DNA of 64,000 bases from Paulownia fortunei (lineage: Eukaryota > Streptophyta > Magnoliopsida > Lamiales > Paulowniaceae): the NCBI GenBank assembly GCA_019321725.1, contig CM033114.1, forward strand, positions 21,097,797-21,161,796, in the 5' to 3' direction. Position numbers and translations under genes: made by a program. Numbering within the stretch: position 1 is the stretch's first letter; each line of letters opens with the position of its first letter. A model generated the notes under the pieces. That model did not search any database. It was not told the origin of the DNA and saw only the letters and a program-made list of their open reading frames with translations. Of this stretch, positions 1 through 12,600 are shown piece by piece.

Positions 1-365
1 GCAACAGCACAGCAGGAGTCTGTGACTGTGTACGAGTTACTATTGGATGTGAGGTGTTATTCTGTATGTTTGGATGCAAGGGTCGAATTGATTGTTGGCT
101 ACTATTTAATTGGTTCTCGTGCAGGGAGGATGATGACTTGGGTTCCAATGATTGGTTGTTGATTATGAATGGAAAGAATGGTTGGTGATGGTATTAGTTG
201 TTAAAGGCAATTAAGGTGATAATCTTAATTCTTGAAATCCTACACTCCATATACAATATATTCAACGTCTAAATAATTATTAAATATTTAATAGACAATA
301 TACTAAATATAACACGCATTACAACTTGAATACTCTATATTTTGAAATCAACACATTTTTTTTAA

Positions 366-600
366 ATATATTTAGATATTCGAAATTTACATTCCAAAAT
401 CGACTGTATGGTATGCACAGCATATACTCAGTTGAATCGACAATTCGATATGTGCCTTATACCCAAATAAATAACACATTTGATCTCACCTTTCAAGTAA
501 CCTTTTTAAATTTTTACGGAGAATCGAACTCTCAATCTTGACATTAATATCCCAAGCGCTATCCAGTACGTCACTTACCACTTACCATGGGCATCATAAT
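366..600 (-). repeat. tRNA-derived SINE-like element, copy A
   Basis: Read on the minus strand, this segment carries a box-B-like sequence (GAGTTCGATTCTCC, near 518-533) and, further 5', a box-A-like TGGTAAGTGG (near 575-590). The spacing is that of a tRNA-type pol III promoter. The 3' side ends in an A-rich run (T-rich on + near 355-365). A related body without a clear box B recurs at about 51340-51540, sharing the segment around ATCGACAATTCGATAT. Two dispersed copies plus pol III boxes point to a SINE rather than a tRNA gene. Ends are approximate and no target duplication was resolved. Confidence 0.5.
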
Positions 601-1264
601 GCTGACCTAGATGATAGAAACATAGCCTTCTGCTATGCAAGAATTTATTATTATTTTATAAAAGTATAAATTCATATTTTTCTTATTTTATTTAAAAGTT
701 ATTTTTGTGTATAATATTTTTTCTAATTAGGTTAATACTATGACACTAATGATGAGCAAAATCAATCTCATCTTTAAAATAGTAAAAAATTAATATCCTG
801 ATATTTATGAAGAGATATGGAACAAATATTTTTTTTTCCTACATAAATTAAATAATAAAAGCACACACCACAATATGTTGAAAAAAGAATTCCTAAAAGG
901 AGCTAGTTTAAATATTTGATAATATCATAAATTAGTCAATCCATCGTGTGAAATTTCATAAATAGAATTTAATTCAAAAACCCTAATTTGCAAATGTTGA
1001 ATGACAACATAATCATGCTTTTCTTGAAGTACGAGTATATACCCTAAAAAACCCCTCCACATCTCGATCGGTGAAAAGTCGATTAAGTCCCCGAGGCAAG
1101 AATTTCTCCTACTTCAAGGAGTATTAACAAGTATATTATCAATGATTTATGCCATATAATTATGTGTCATATTTTATGCATGACGAATTATAATTCAAAT
1201 AACAAAATTAATACTCACAAATTTAAAAAAAAAATGCATATAACCAATGAGATCTTGGCTGATG
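601..1264. other. AT-rich intergenic sequence
   Basis: No credible reading frame, RNA gene or clear repeat boundary was found. The stretch between the SINE and the LTR element is very AT-rich and looks like decayed repeat DNA. The first 365 bases of the window are likewise featureless. Confidence 0.6.
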
Positions 1265-3960
1265 TATTTGTAGATATGGAAAATTTATTATTAATTACAC
1301 ATTGATATATGTAATATATTTTTATTTATTAGTTTTTATTTTTATTTGTTTTTTTGGAGTTTTCATTGATTTTAAAATTAAATGAGATATTTAATTGATA
1401 AAGAAATTAAATATTATAATGCATCAGATTATAATGTTTTGGCAATAAAAATCGTTCCTTACAAATTATAGAAGTGAAATACCAATATTTTGGCAAATAA
1501 TAATTTATAATTGAGGAAGTATATGTCAATCAAACCATCAAGGACAATCAAATCATGCCGCATTATCAAATAATTTTGGCAAAAGCCTTTATTTCACATG
1601 TATAAATAGATGTCATTTTCAAGAAATTAAATACGATAATAATTTTATATTTATAAAATTTTCTCAAGCCAAATTTATCAAATTTAAGGAGAATCACAAT
1701 ATTGAAGGCGAATATCAAGCCTTGGCTGCAGAGCTGATGAAATTATGACGTTAAATTTGAAACTATAGTTTTAAACCCTCAAATTAATATTATTAAAAAT
1801 CAAACCCAACTTTGAAGAAAATCAAATCTTTAATTTCACTTTCAAAGTGTTAAATTTCAAAATTTATTATTGAAAAAAAAGAACAAGATGGGCAAAATAA
1901 AGATTATATCCTCATATATTCATTAAATAAAATAAATATCAATTTGTACTCTGTTATTTATGTTTTTGTTTATGCAAACAAGATTGTGTTATAAATTTTT
2001 GGCACTTCCGTAGGATGATCTCAGTCTCTCGTATATATTATTTTCACTAATCAAGTTAAAGTTTAAATGAAAACGAGAACAAAATCATCGTCTTCCCAAA
2101 TTTCAATTTTTTGGTATCAAGTTATTAATCAATTTTCTGAAGAAATATGCAAGTAGGGGCAAATAAATATAATATTTTATATTTTCACTCAAATTTCATT
2201 CAAAGCAACATTCCATGTTTTCACTCGAAACTTTATTCGAAGGATAATATGAAACTTAAGTGTTGAAAGCCAATTATCAACAAATGAAGAAAATGTGGAA
2301 TCATTTTCAACTTTTCAATTTCAGCATAAATTATTTATTTTTTTAAATTAAGGTTTGTTCAAGTGTTCCTAAATGCAAGTATGAATTATCTGAAAAATTT
2401 AAATTGAAATCTTATCAACTCTCCTTAATAAGAGCATGAACTATCACTAATATTCTTTAAAATAAGTATCAATTGTCAACAGATTGAATTAAATACAAAA
2501 ACTCCTTCACATGAATATAAAATATCTATAAGTCAAATAAAATAAAACACTCCTTGATATGCATATAAAATGTCTAAAAGTCAAAGTAAATAAAACATTC
2601 CTTACTAAGAGTATAAAAAGTCTACTGAGTTAAATCAAATAAAACATTTCTTGATATGAGTAAAGTCTAAAAATAAAATTAAATAAAACACACATTGACA
2701 ATAGTGCAAAAGATCTACAAATCAAGTCAAATGATGTATTCATTGACAAGAATATAAAAAATCTAGATTTCAATTCAAATAAAGATTTTTTGATACAAGC
2801 ATAGATTATTTGTAAATTTCAAATTTAAATAGAGATTTTTTAGACGAGTATATACTATCTAACAAATTTAAATTAAAATGAAAACTTCTTGATACGAGTA
2901 TAAATTATTTGCAAATTTCAAATTCAAATAGAGACTCCTTAATATGAGTATAAATTATCTAATGAAGTCAAATTTAAATTGAAAATTTATTGATATGAGT
3001 ATAAACTATCCATAAATTAAAATTAAAGAACTCCTTGATATGAATTTAAACTATCTATAATTTTCAAACAAAATCAAGTGAAGAACAACCTAATATGATG
3101 AAGAACTCCTTTAATATAAGTTTAAATTATCTTTATGTTTCATATGAAGTAAGTTGTTCTAACTTGATCCTTGTGATGAAAGATTTTGAGATTCATTCAT
3201 TTTCTGCATCCATCAAAATAAATGCACATGTAAAGGGGCATTTGAAAATTTAGTATCAATTATACAGTGATATATAAAACATATTTGTACTTATTAATTT
3301 TATATTTCTACTTATTTTTTGGAATTATTATTAAATTCAAGGATTAAATAAGATATTTAATTGATAGAGAAATTAAATATTATCATGTGTCAAATTGTAA
3401 TATTTTGGTAATAAAGATCTTATTTTATAAATTATAGAATTAAATAATAATATTTTAATAATTCAAATCACTTCTTGTAATTAAGAAAATAAATGTTAAT
3501 CAAAACATAAAGAGCGAATTAAATCATGCATTTTCATCAAATAGTTTTGACAAGGCCCTTGTTCAACAAATAGTTTTGATAAGGCCCTTGTTCAACAAAT
3601 ATAAATAATAATTTTTTCCAATAAGTTAAAAACAACAATTTTCTATTCACGCATGAGGGACATTAGAGGTAGTTCAAAAATATTCTCAACTCAAATTCAT
3701 CAAATTTAAAAAAATTACGATGTTCAAAGTGAATATTAAGCATTCATTGCGAATCCCACCAAATCAGTTATTAAATTTGAGATTATATTGTTAAATTTTC
3801 AAGATAATATTATTGATGATCAAACCCATCTTTAAAGTATATCAAATCGTCAATTCCACTTTCAAAATGTTAAATTCCAAAATCTTAATTTTTGAGTAGA
3901 AGAATTAAAAGAGCCAAATAGAGATTATTCAAGTTCCACCCAAATTTGTGATATCAAATT
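1265..3960 (+). mobile_element. decayed non-autonomous LTR retroelement (LARD/TRIM-like)
   Basis: Two diverged direct repeats of roughly 700 bp, at about 1265-1985 and 3240-3960, align along most of their length and flank an interior of about 1.25 kb. Just after the first repeat (about 1995-2020) is ATTTTTGGCACTTCCGTAGG, which resembles the primer-binding side of Tat/Ogre-type Ty3-gypsy elements (TTTTTGGCGACTCCGC). Just before the second is a purine-rich AAAGGGG (3232-3239) like a polypurine tract. The interior has no gag, protease or polymerase and is mostly a degenerate tandem array. The element is therefore non-autonomous and old. Boundaries are uncertain by tens of bases and no target duplication was identified. 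Confidence 0.55.
2360..3170. repeat. degenerate ~48-bp tandem array inside LTR element
   Basis: About 13-14 degenerate units of 44-51 bp follow one another. The approximate core is CTCCTTGATATGAGTATAAA, then a TATCT-AAATTTCAAATTAAA stretch. Clear unit starts lie near 2501, 2549, 2597, 2647, 2831, 2883, 2932 and 3030. The array fills most of the interior of the LTR element and encodes nothing. Confidence 0.7.
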
Positions 3961-6145
3961 CCATCCAATATGTGGGTATTTTTATCACTTATGTGAGTTT
4001 GTTATCTCTATTAGTTATAATTAATTATTTAATGATAGTTGTATTAAATTAATTATTAATTGATATAAGTATTACTTCTTTAAAAAAAATGTCTAAAACA
4101 TGCATATGACCTCTGAATTGACGTCTAATTAAACAGTTCGGAATTTTTCCATAAAGACTTTTTGCGTTTTTCTTTTTTTATCCCTATCGGTTGCTACATA
4201 AATAAGTGATTCAAAGAAGCCTTTAAGCTTTGTTTGGGAATGATTTGATTTCAGTTTCATCAGATTTAGTTTTTCCAAAATTGAAATAAAAAATTCAAAG
4301 AATCCTCCAAAATGCATTTTCATCAATTTCAAAACTATTATAAAAAAATTATAATCCTTATTATACATAAACATCTCATACATATTCAAATCATTTGATA
4401 AATTTGAAATATTTATATTTACATTTATATTAATTTAAAAAAAATAATATATAATAACACAAAATAATGACGTGACATCACTACAAAAAAATTCGTAATA
4501 TTTACAGTAAGAACTATCTCTCTCAAAATTAAAATCCAATATATATCATAATTCCCATATATTTTCACACAATAAATCTTCTTAATTATTTTTTATGGGA
4601 ATACTAGAGTTGAAATAAAACCACTCCCAACTTGAGCCTTATTGTCCCTTATCCATAAAAAGTTCAAACTGAAACCTCTGCCCTTGTAACGTCAACTACA
4701 GAATTTTTCACTAATTATTCTATTAAGATTCATAATTTAGAAGTTAAACACACTTATTGATGTAGTGTGAGAATTGATGGGCCGAAAGAAGTTCTCCTAG
4801 AGTAGTTGATTGAGTGATAGGTCCTGATTGTGCACAAACAAACCATTGAGATGTTAGGATTTTTCAGAATAATCGTTCGACTATTAAGACAATATTGAAT
4901 AAAAAATATCGAAATAATGTATTAAAGATTGTAAAATACAACATGAATCAAATGTAACCAAAATGAAAATGATGGGACAATTGAAATTGTTCTCCAATGA
5001 AGTTATGATCATGTGTTAGGGTATATGCACTAATAGAGTTTCAATGATTTATTGGATTAAAACTTTTAATTCAATGGACTCAAATTATTATAATACCCAG
5101 TAACCCATATAAAGTTGATAATGAGTGCCCAGAACGAAAACCCTTCTACTATTTAAATCCTAAAGCAACATATAAATTTGTCAACTCCAAACATTGAAAA
5201 AATAAAAAATAAAAAATAAAAAAATGAAAAGGGGTTAACCCAAGAAGTCAAACCGATTCACTTTATAACTGAATATGATGGAATCCAATCCAACAGCGGG
5301 AAGAGCCCAACAATTTTTTTTTAATTTTTAAAAATAATTCAAATAAAACACGAAATATTTAGTCCCGTATATAACTTTTATCAAATTGTAATGTGATAAA
5401 ATCTGTCAACAAAACCTAAAGCAACATAAAAATTTGTAAAATTAAAAAATAGAATATTAAAAATCACATCGCTTCTTTAAAAATTATGGTTAAGAATTAA
5501 AATCAATTACATTTTTTCTTCAAAATTCTACCGCTCAACCCTCCCTTGCAGTGAACTGTGGACTTGATAGGCAAATGGGTGTGGTGGCGCGCTGACGATG
5601 GTGCGTCGGTGGACCAAAAGGTTGAGTTGGGTGAATGGAATATTTTTTTAAAAAAAAACTGAATAAAACATAGTCAAAGTTCTCATCTGCATAGAATAGC
5701 CAAATACAACTGTCACTTCCCTTGAAATATTCTGCAACTAATTTACTTAGGCCTAAATGAGAAACACCATTGGTCAAGCTTGCTCACAAGTCACACCTAA
5801 CAAGAACTGATTTCTTATTCAATCAGAAAATCTAACCAGAAAACTAGGATTGCTATTTCTAAAGCTAAATATATGTCACTTTCTGTTCTAGAAATTTTTG
5901 CTCATCTAACTGTCACTTTATATCTATCCGTTTCCATGGAATTCAAGTTTTATTATCTCAAGTCGCCAAAGGTTAGATGGAATTAGGCAGGAAAGAATAT
6001 GTACCTTTAGAACCAAAAAAATTCCTTGGCATGTTAGTCTCCATCTTTACCACAATCACCAGCTGTTTTTCTCAACAGAAAGTTAACGATATCGAGTTTA
6101 AAGAACAAATATCTGTCCTGAAGTGATGATCAGGAATAAGCCCGC
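3961..6145. other. AT-rich intergenic sequence, no gene
   Basis: Short frames here are unsupported. A stretch starting near 4230 (GCTTTGTTTGGGAATGA) resembles the start of hAT-type MITEs but no matching end was found. The last ~150 bases before 6146 should hold the promoter and leader of the PDLP-like gene; no clear TATA box was identified. Confidence 0.5.
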
Positions 6146-7265
6146 ATGGATTCATCCAGAAATCCTTGTATTCTCCAGGTTTTGATCTTATGCTCTGTTC
6201 TGATATTACATTCTGTTAACACCCTTATCATAGACAACCAGAAGTTAGTATACAGTCAATGTTCAAACCAGACTTCACCAAATCCTTCTCATTCGTCATT
6301 GCTTTCTGCGCTATTTCAAGAATTTATGGCTCGGTCCTCACAATCCAGGTTTTTTGAAACCATTGTTGCTGATGATACAATTGCGATTTCAGGCACATTT
6401 CAGTGCAGAAATGATTTAAGCCCGGATGATTGCAGAAGCTGTGTGAGCAAATTCCCTGACATGTCAACAGATGTATGTGGCAAAAATATTCCAGCAAGAA
6501 TCCAACTCTCTGGCTGCTATGCTCATTATCAGGAGGAAGATGGGACCGAGACTAATTCCAGGCCCGACCAACTTCTCCACAGGGCCTGCAGCAAACATAA
6601 AGTTAACAAAAATGATTTTGAAGAGATGAAATATGCAGCATTTGCAGCCCTGGAAAGTGGTGTCATGAATGGGAATGGATTTTGTGAGATGACATATGAA
6701 TCGATCCATGTTGTGGCACAGTGTGCAGGGAGTTTGGGGGCTTGTGATTGTGTCGAATGCGTTAACAATGCTGTGCAGATTGCTGCTGAGGATGAATGTA
6801 GATATTCAGTTTCTGGAGAAATTTACTTGGACAGCTGCTTTATCAGTTATGATTACTACAGGAATCACGGCTTTGGCGGCTACTCAGATGAAGGTATTTA
6901 TACTGTGGGAGGAAAAAAGTATATTTCTTGTTTCTCTATTTCAGTAGGCTAAGTATATGTTTATCAAGCACCACCCCAAACGTTTTTCCTTTTATCATTT
7001 ACAGACAATGGCAAAGGGGACAAATCACCGAAATTGGTAGCCATTGTTATTGGCGGGTTAGCTGTTTTATCAGTGGGACTTGCATTCTGTTACTTCATGA
7101 GGTCATTTGGGAAGGAAAAGGATGGTAAGTCTACTCTATTTGCAGATATATTTGTTCAATTCTACAAGCCTGCTACTGTAATTTATGCATAGTATTAATC
7201 TCTTCCAAGCATTATTAATCCCTTTCTGATGATGAAAAAATGAAATATACTCTGCAGATTGGTAA
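6146..7265 (+). CDS. plasmodesmata-located protein-like (PDLP), DUF26 receptor-like, 3 exons
   Basis: This is a type I membrane protein of the DUF26/Gnk2 family, whose PDLP branch sits in plasmodesmata and promotes callose deposition (family knowledge). Exons that keep the frame are 6146-6893, 7005-7124 and 7258-7265, joined by two phase-1 introns with good sites (AAG/GTATTT, GATG/GTAAGT, two CAG acceptors), giving 291 aa. A hydrophobic signal peptide covers about residues 1-26. Two Gnk2 domains follow, with C-X8-C-X2-C at C87/C96/C99 and C183/C192/C195. A single transmembrane helix (about 260-281, beginning LVAIVIGGLAV) leads to a short charged tail ending in DDW. There is no kinase domain, and the length is typical for PDLPs. 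Without exon 2 the protein would look like a secreted cysteine-rich repeat protein. No lesion is seen. Which PDLP it matches was not determined. Confidence 0.85.
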
Positions 7266-8230
7266 GGAAGATGGTAATCTTTTCCTTGTCTACAACTGTG
7301 GATGGCTCTCTCTCCTCAGTTATCTTATCAGTGCCAATAATGTGAAAATTGATCATCTGTACTCTTAGCATTAAGAATAAAAATCAGGATTACGTCGTGT
7401 GATCTTATTCCATTGTTCTTATAATCTTATTTGTTCTGCGCAAGCTTATTGATTCTAATTAGTTGAAAATCTCCCTTAAAGTTTTCCCTGATGCATCATG
7501 GTTGAATTGAAATGAATTAATTCGTCGACATCAAAATTTTCAAACACATTCTACTCCAACATGGCAGGGAAAATCTCGAAAAATACAACCAAACTAAGGA
7601 AGAACTTTTTGCTAAGAAAGTATTCTACAGCATCAATCACCATTTTCACCTAAAACTACCCGCATACACAACTGGATCACTTGTGATGAATGACTGAACA
7701 AAACTAGAGTTTGTGAACTTCTTTGGAATTTATCATCTAATTCTTTTGGAGAATGGAAATAAGAGCACCAAGGCCTCCATCACTTCACATCACATTAGTT
7801 CTCAGTATTTCAACTGAACAACAAATTTTCATTGATAACATTCACAATGGGAACAACACTAATGCTTTGGCTTTGGCTTTTATAATTATGTGTAGCATCC
7901 TCAATACCAGTGTTATTTTTGTTATTATGTTGATTCGTTTGTACCTTGGTAGAAACATGATGTATTCAAGCTTATTCACTTGATGTATTCGAAAGTTTGG
8001 AGATTATCGATTACAGTTCTATATTATTATTGGAAGTATATTATCAATTTGGTATTGTGTCATTTATATTGGGCTAGAGTCGCTCGGTTGCTAGGAGAGT
8101 GATGATTTTCTCCTCATGTGGGATGGGTCGTTACAATTACAGAGCCCGCATTTCATAAAGTTCCATCCAAAATTCCTTTCACTTGTATGAAAGGTGATGT
8201 CATTTTGGCTAGAATTTCCTAAGAAAAAAG
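7266..8230. other. PDLP 3' flank and intergenic sequence
   Basis: The first few hundred bases probably contain the 3' UTR of the PDLP-like gene. A 76-codon frame at 7753-7983 has low-complexity hydrophobic content and no recognisable domain, and is not accepted as a gene. Confidence 0.5.
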
Positions 8231-8831
8231 TAGAGTAAATGTGACTTCATTCTTAAATTTCATTATTTTAGCATTTTACTCCCCAAATTTTTTTTAAAGT
8301 ATTTTACTCCCTCAACTTATGTTCATTATAACACTCCGTCCTTTAATGGCATTTCTAGATTAATTTTTCACCGAAAAACTCTTCGCCAGCTGCCGTCGCC
8401 CATCTTTTTCTCCTCTTTCTGCTCAAAAGTCAAGTAAAAGGCTTCATAATATTCTTTTATTTACTATCAATGGTGAAGGTAAGACAAAATAGTAATACTT
8501 TTACTTCACATAGTGTTGATTGTAATGCTCAAAACATGCTAACTGATTGAGCAGATCACAATGATAGTTTATATAATGTTTATATAATTCTATAGTGGCT
8601 GAGATGTAGTGTCCCGATCGGCTCACTGAATTTATTTTCAGCCATTAAGACTATTTTGCAGAAACAAAGAAATATTTGGAAGGTACGATGGCAGCAGACG
8701 AAGAACTTTCAAGTGAAAACTTGATAAGAAAATGTTATTAGGGGGCGAAATATTATGATGAATGTAAGTTGTTGTGGTATGAATAAAATGCTAAAAACAG
8801 TAAATTTTGAGGGATGAAGTGCCATTTACCC
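8231..8831. mobile_element. Mutator-type MITE, 601 bp, with 9-bp target duplication
   Basis: The ends form inverted repeats of about 50 bp: 8234-8285 pairs with 8779-8831, sharing GTAAATG-CACTTCAT, then TTTTAGCATTTTA. The element is flanked by a perfect 9-bp direct repeat AGAAAAAAG (8222-8230 and 8832-8840), the target-duplication length of Mutator-like elements. There is no transposase. The GC-richer interior near 8380-8410 could be captured sequence but was not identified. Confidence 0.8.
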
Positions 8832-8840
8832 AGAAAAAAG

Positions 8841-9194
8841 ACGAAACTGAAAGCCAAAACAAGCCAGCACTATTCACAAGGAGATGGGCTCTTATAACAA
8901 TGGTAATAGTAGAAACTAGGCCGTTTTCGTGATGATTTTGTTTCCTAAAATAAAGAAGACCAAAAATTAGTTGCAGCTAAACCCTAGCAAATAAAAGTAT
9001 AAACAAATCAAGTTAAGAGTATTAATTCGGAAAAAAGCAACCTCGCATCTATGTCAAGTAAACGAAGAAGCCTTTTACAATAGAAACTAAATATAACAAT
9101 TTTGGTTCAAATCTACACATAGATCAACCAAATATTCCCTTAAAAACATAAGAAAGGCCCCAAAATGTCCATGAAATGAATCACTCCAGATGAT
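8841..9194. other. intergenic sequence, no feature
   Basis: No gene, RNA or repeat boundary was recognised between the MULE-type MITE and the foldback element. Confidence 0.5.
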
Positions 9195-9327
9195 CTATTG
9201 CAATTAGTATTCCATCTCATATTGCAATATCATCAATACACGCTAAGTGTATTGAATGACATCATCAATATACACTTAATGTGTATTAGTAATGTTTCAA
9301 TATGAGATGAAATACTAATTGCAATAG
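9195..9327. repeat. near-perfect 133-bp foldback element
   Basis: The whole stretch folds on itself. The left arm starts CTATTGCAATTAGTATTCCA and the right arm ends in its near reverse complement. The pairing continues inward through AATACAC...TTAAGTGTAT, with roughly 10-12 mismatches over about 66 pairs and almost no loop. It is most simply a snap-back MITE. A small-RNA precursor is possible, but no known microRNA was recognised. Confidence 0.7.
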
Positions 9328-9608
9328 AGGATGTGAATTAGGAATCAAGAAGTGATGAGCCTTGAAGTAAAGTAAATTTGAAGTGTTGAGATTCACAAGT
9401 AAAAGAACCAGAACAGTGACAAAAAGCTTTTAGGCCATTGCTTGAGAACTAAGGGATGCCACTTGCAAAGAACAACAAACCAACTCCAAATTAAAATCAA
9501 GAATTATCACTGACCATCCTTCAAGCTATCCTCGCACAAATCTTTTAACGTACCTTGGATGCAAAGGAAGGTAGCTCGGTCACAATATATTGCTTGAATG
9601 AATTACAC
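9328..9608. other. upstream region of NLR1
   Basis: No gene is seen. It should hold the distal promoter of NLR1. Confidence 0.5.
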
Positions 9609-9615
9609 TATAAAA
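9609..9615 (+). promoter_or_regulatory. candidate TATA box of NLR1
   Basis: TATAAAA lies 89 bp upstream of the NLR1 start codon at 9698, a plausible spacing for a short leader. The leader TAGCAGAGAGTAAACTC resembles that of NLR2 and NLR4, but their TATTTAA box is not conserved here. Confidence 0.4.
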
Positions 9616-9697
9616 CATAGAATTCAAATTATTAGATACTTATTATAAAAAAAAGGCCAAACAAGGGAGATAGGTAGCAGAGAGTAAACTCTGATAC

Positions 9698-12600
9698 ATG
9701 GCAGATGCAGCGATCTCATTCGCGGTGCAAAAGCTGGGCGATTTGCTGATCCAGAAGGTGGCTTTCCTGCAAGGCGTTGAGGAAAAGGTGAAGTGGCTGA
9801 AAGATGAGCTCGAAAGGATGCAATGCTTCCTTGAAGACGCAGCAGAAAAGCAAGCCAAGGAGAAGGGTATACATAAATGGTTATCCGACATCAGAAAGGT
9901 GGCTCAAGATGCCGAAGATGTCATCGAGACCTTCATTCTAAACATTGACACCCCGAGAAGAAGCAGGGGGCTGTTGGGAAGGTGCGGTGGCTACCCAAAC
10001 CATGTGTACCACCTCAACAGGGTCGGGATAGAGATCGAGTCCATCCGGACTAGGCTCCAAGACATTGACAATAGCCGCCAGAGGTACGGAATTCAAATTC
10101 TTGGTGAGGGGATGGCCATGTCCCCGACATCAGAAGAAGTTGAAAGGCTGCGCCGATTGCCTCATTGGCAAAAAGGCAAACATGTGGTGGGCTTGGAGAA
10201 AGACGTGGAATTGCTGCTGCAGAAAGCAATTTTGGAGAAGAGAAAGGGCCTTTCCATTGCCACCATCGTTGGCATGGGCGGCATTGGGAAGTCAACTCTT
10301 GCCAGGATAGTATACAACCACGCCGCCGTCGCTGATCGATTTGACTGCCGTGCTTGGGTTGTGGTTTCCAGTGAATTCAGGCCAAAAGAGATCATCAAGG
10401 AGCTGCTGCTCCAGCTGCTGGAGCCCACAGAAGACAAAGCAAAGGTGCTGGAGACTACGGAGAAATTGCAAGTGCCAAACCTCCAACAAATACTTCACCA
10501 ACGCTTGACAGGCAAACGATATTTCATAGTTTTAGATGATGTGTGGACAGAAGCACAATGGCAATCTCTGGCAAGTGCTTTTCCGGATGAAGGTATATAT
10601 GCTCTAACCTATCCAATAATGTTTCATATTATAATTGCATATCTAACGTACAATTTTTTTTAAATATACATTTACTTTGAAACATTATAAGTGGCTAACA
10701 GTTCTACTTCTATCATTAAAATTGGTATTATAATAATATATTATATAATATACGCATCACATGTGTAGATAAGAAAATATAATTTTCTTCTATCTTTATT
10801 TTATTCTAAATTGATATTTATTAACTTGATTTATTTCATTCTCTACGCGGGCATTAATTTGGAGAATAATTAGTATTTTATATTTATTATTGGAGTATTA
10901 TGAACTATATAAGTGAGTCATTGTTCAACAAAGTAAGACGGTTTTCCGTGCCGTGGCACCTTCTTCCTCGTGCCACGATGCTCTTCTCCCTCTTTTATCT
11001 CTAAATCTTTGCAAGTAGTAATCCTCTAATCCGAGGGTAGTCTTCTATCTCAATTTCTTTATGGTATTTAACTTTTCAACTAATTCCAACAATTCTTTTT
11101 CTTTCTCCAGTAATCTCGCCCTAACATCATCAGCATCATTCTCTCTTCAAAAGCCAAATGACACTCTTGAACCCTCTCCCTTTCTTTCTCTCTCTCTCTG
11201 GCTTCTTCCTAGAGCCATCTTTGCTAATGTTTGGATGTTCTACTGCTCAATTGGTGGATGCTTCACTACGCCTCTTCCGCACATTCTGTTTCTTCTCCTC
11301 AAAATCAAGATTGGACTCTCCTTCTGAAGTTCCATCTTGTGGGGCATGATAAGAAAATTTGATTTTTTTTTATCTCTATTTTATTTTGTATTATTCAACA
11401 TAGTCGGTTTCACCTCTTCAAAACCAAGATTAGACTCTCCTTCTGAATCTCTATCTTGCAGAAGCATGATAAAAATCTTCTATCATTACTTTATTCTACA
11501 TTAATATATATTTCCTTTAAACATGATTTATTTTCTTCTATAGAAGATACTAATTTGGTAGACAATCTTTGCTTTTAGTATTTTAACTTGTTATTGGAGT
11601 ATTGTGACCTATATAAGTGAGTCGTTGTTCAATGAAAAGGTTATGTCATATTTTCTCATTTCTATCGATCTCTTTACATACAAATAATTAAAAAAATATT
11701 TTTATTTCCCATGCACATTTTGAATTGTGGAATAATACTCTATACCAATATTTTAAAAATTGGATCAAACCGAACGATTCAACCAATTCAATCGGGAATC
11801 GGAGGACCCGAACCAATTTGATCATTTTTTTATTTTTTATTTTGTAAAGAAGTTTAAATTTGATATTTTGTTATATACTAAGCTCAACATAAATTAATGT
11901 TTTAAAAATTGGACCGGATATCGAGAATCGGAGGTGGTCCGGTCCGGCTAGGCATATAAAATCGAATTTCTGATTTGACCGGTCAAATTGGTTAAACCGA
12001 TTTTTATTTTTTATTTTTTAAGAAGTTTAAATTTGATATTTTGTTATATTTATATAATTATTTGGATTTTATATTTTGTTAGATATTTTTTTAGGTAGTT
12101 ATTTATATTTTTCTACTTTTAAAATGTATTACACAACAATTAGTCTATTATATTATTAATTTTACATAATATAATAAGAAAATATAATCAATTTTTATTA
12201 GATCGATTCGACCGATGGTGGAACCACTAATTAATAGCAAGATCGATTTGGTCACCAATTCGATTATAAAAATACTGCTCTATACTTTTTAGGTCAAAAG
12301 TTTAGTACTTGACAAATAATATCTATTTTAATAAATTTATAATACTAAAATATAGTCTAAAAATAATTTAAAATTTATTTATAAGTATTAATTAAATAAT
12401 ATAAAAATTAAAAATAAAATCCTAATAATTTATGAATATACTAATTATAAATAAATAGTCATCTTTAAGTTATAACATAATTAAAAATTTAGTAATATAG
12501 AAGTACGTATAAAATAATTTTTGCTTATTTTAAAAATAAGTGGAAGCACAATCTATATTATACTAATGTTAAAATAAGCTATATTTTCGTTTCCAAATAT

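Noticed and set aside
2360..3170. CRISPR-like array
   Set aside because: Units are degenerate along their full length with no conserved repeat and unique spacer pattern; the context is a plant LTR element.
5535..5777. 80-codon minus-strand frame upstream of PDLP
   Set aside because: Single short frame with no recognisable domain or neighbour; likely chance.
6928..7128. Separate 66-codon gene overlapping the PDLP second exon
   Set aside because: Wrong frame of the PDLP exon. The phase-1 splice from 6893 to 7005 gives a transmembrane helix instead.
7753..7983. 76-codon frame after the PDLP gene
   Set aside because: No family resemblance, ordinary AT-rich sequence, no supporting splice or promoter signal.
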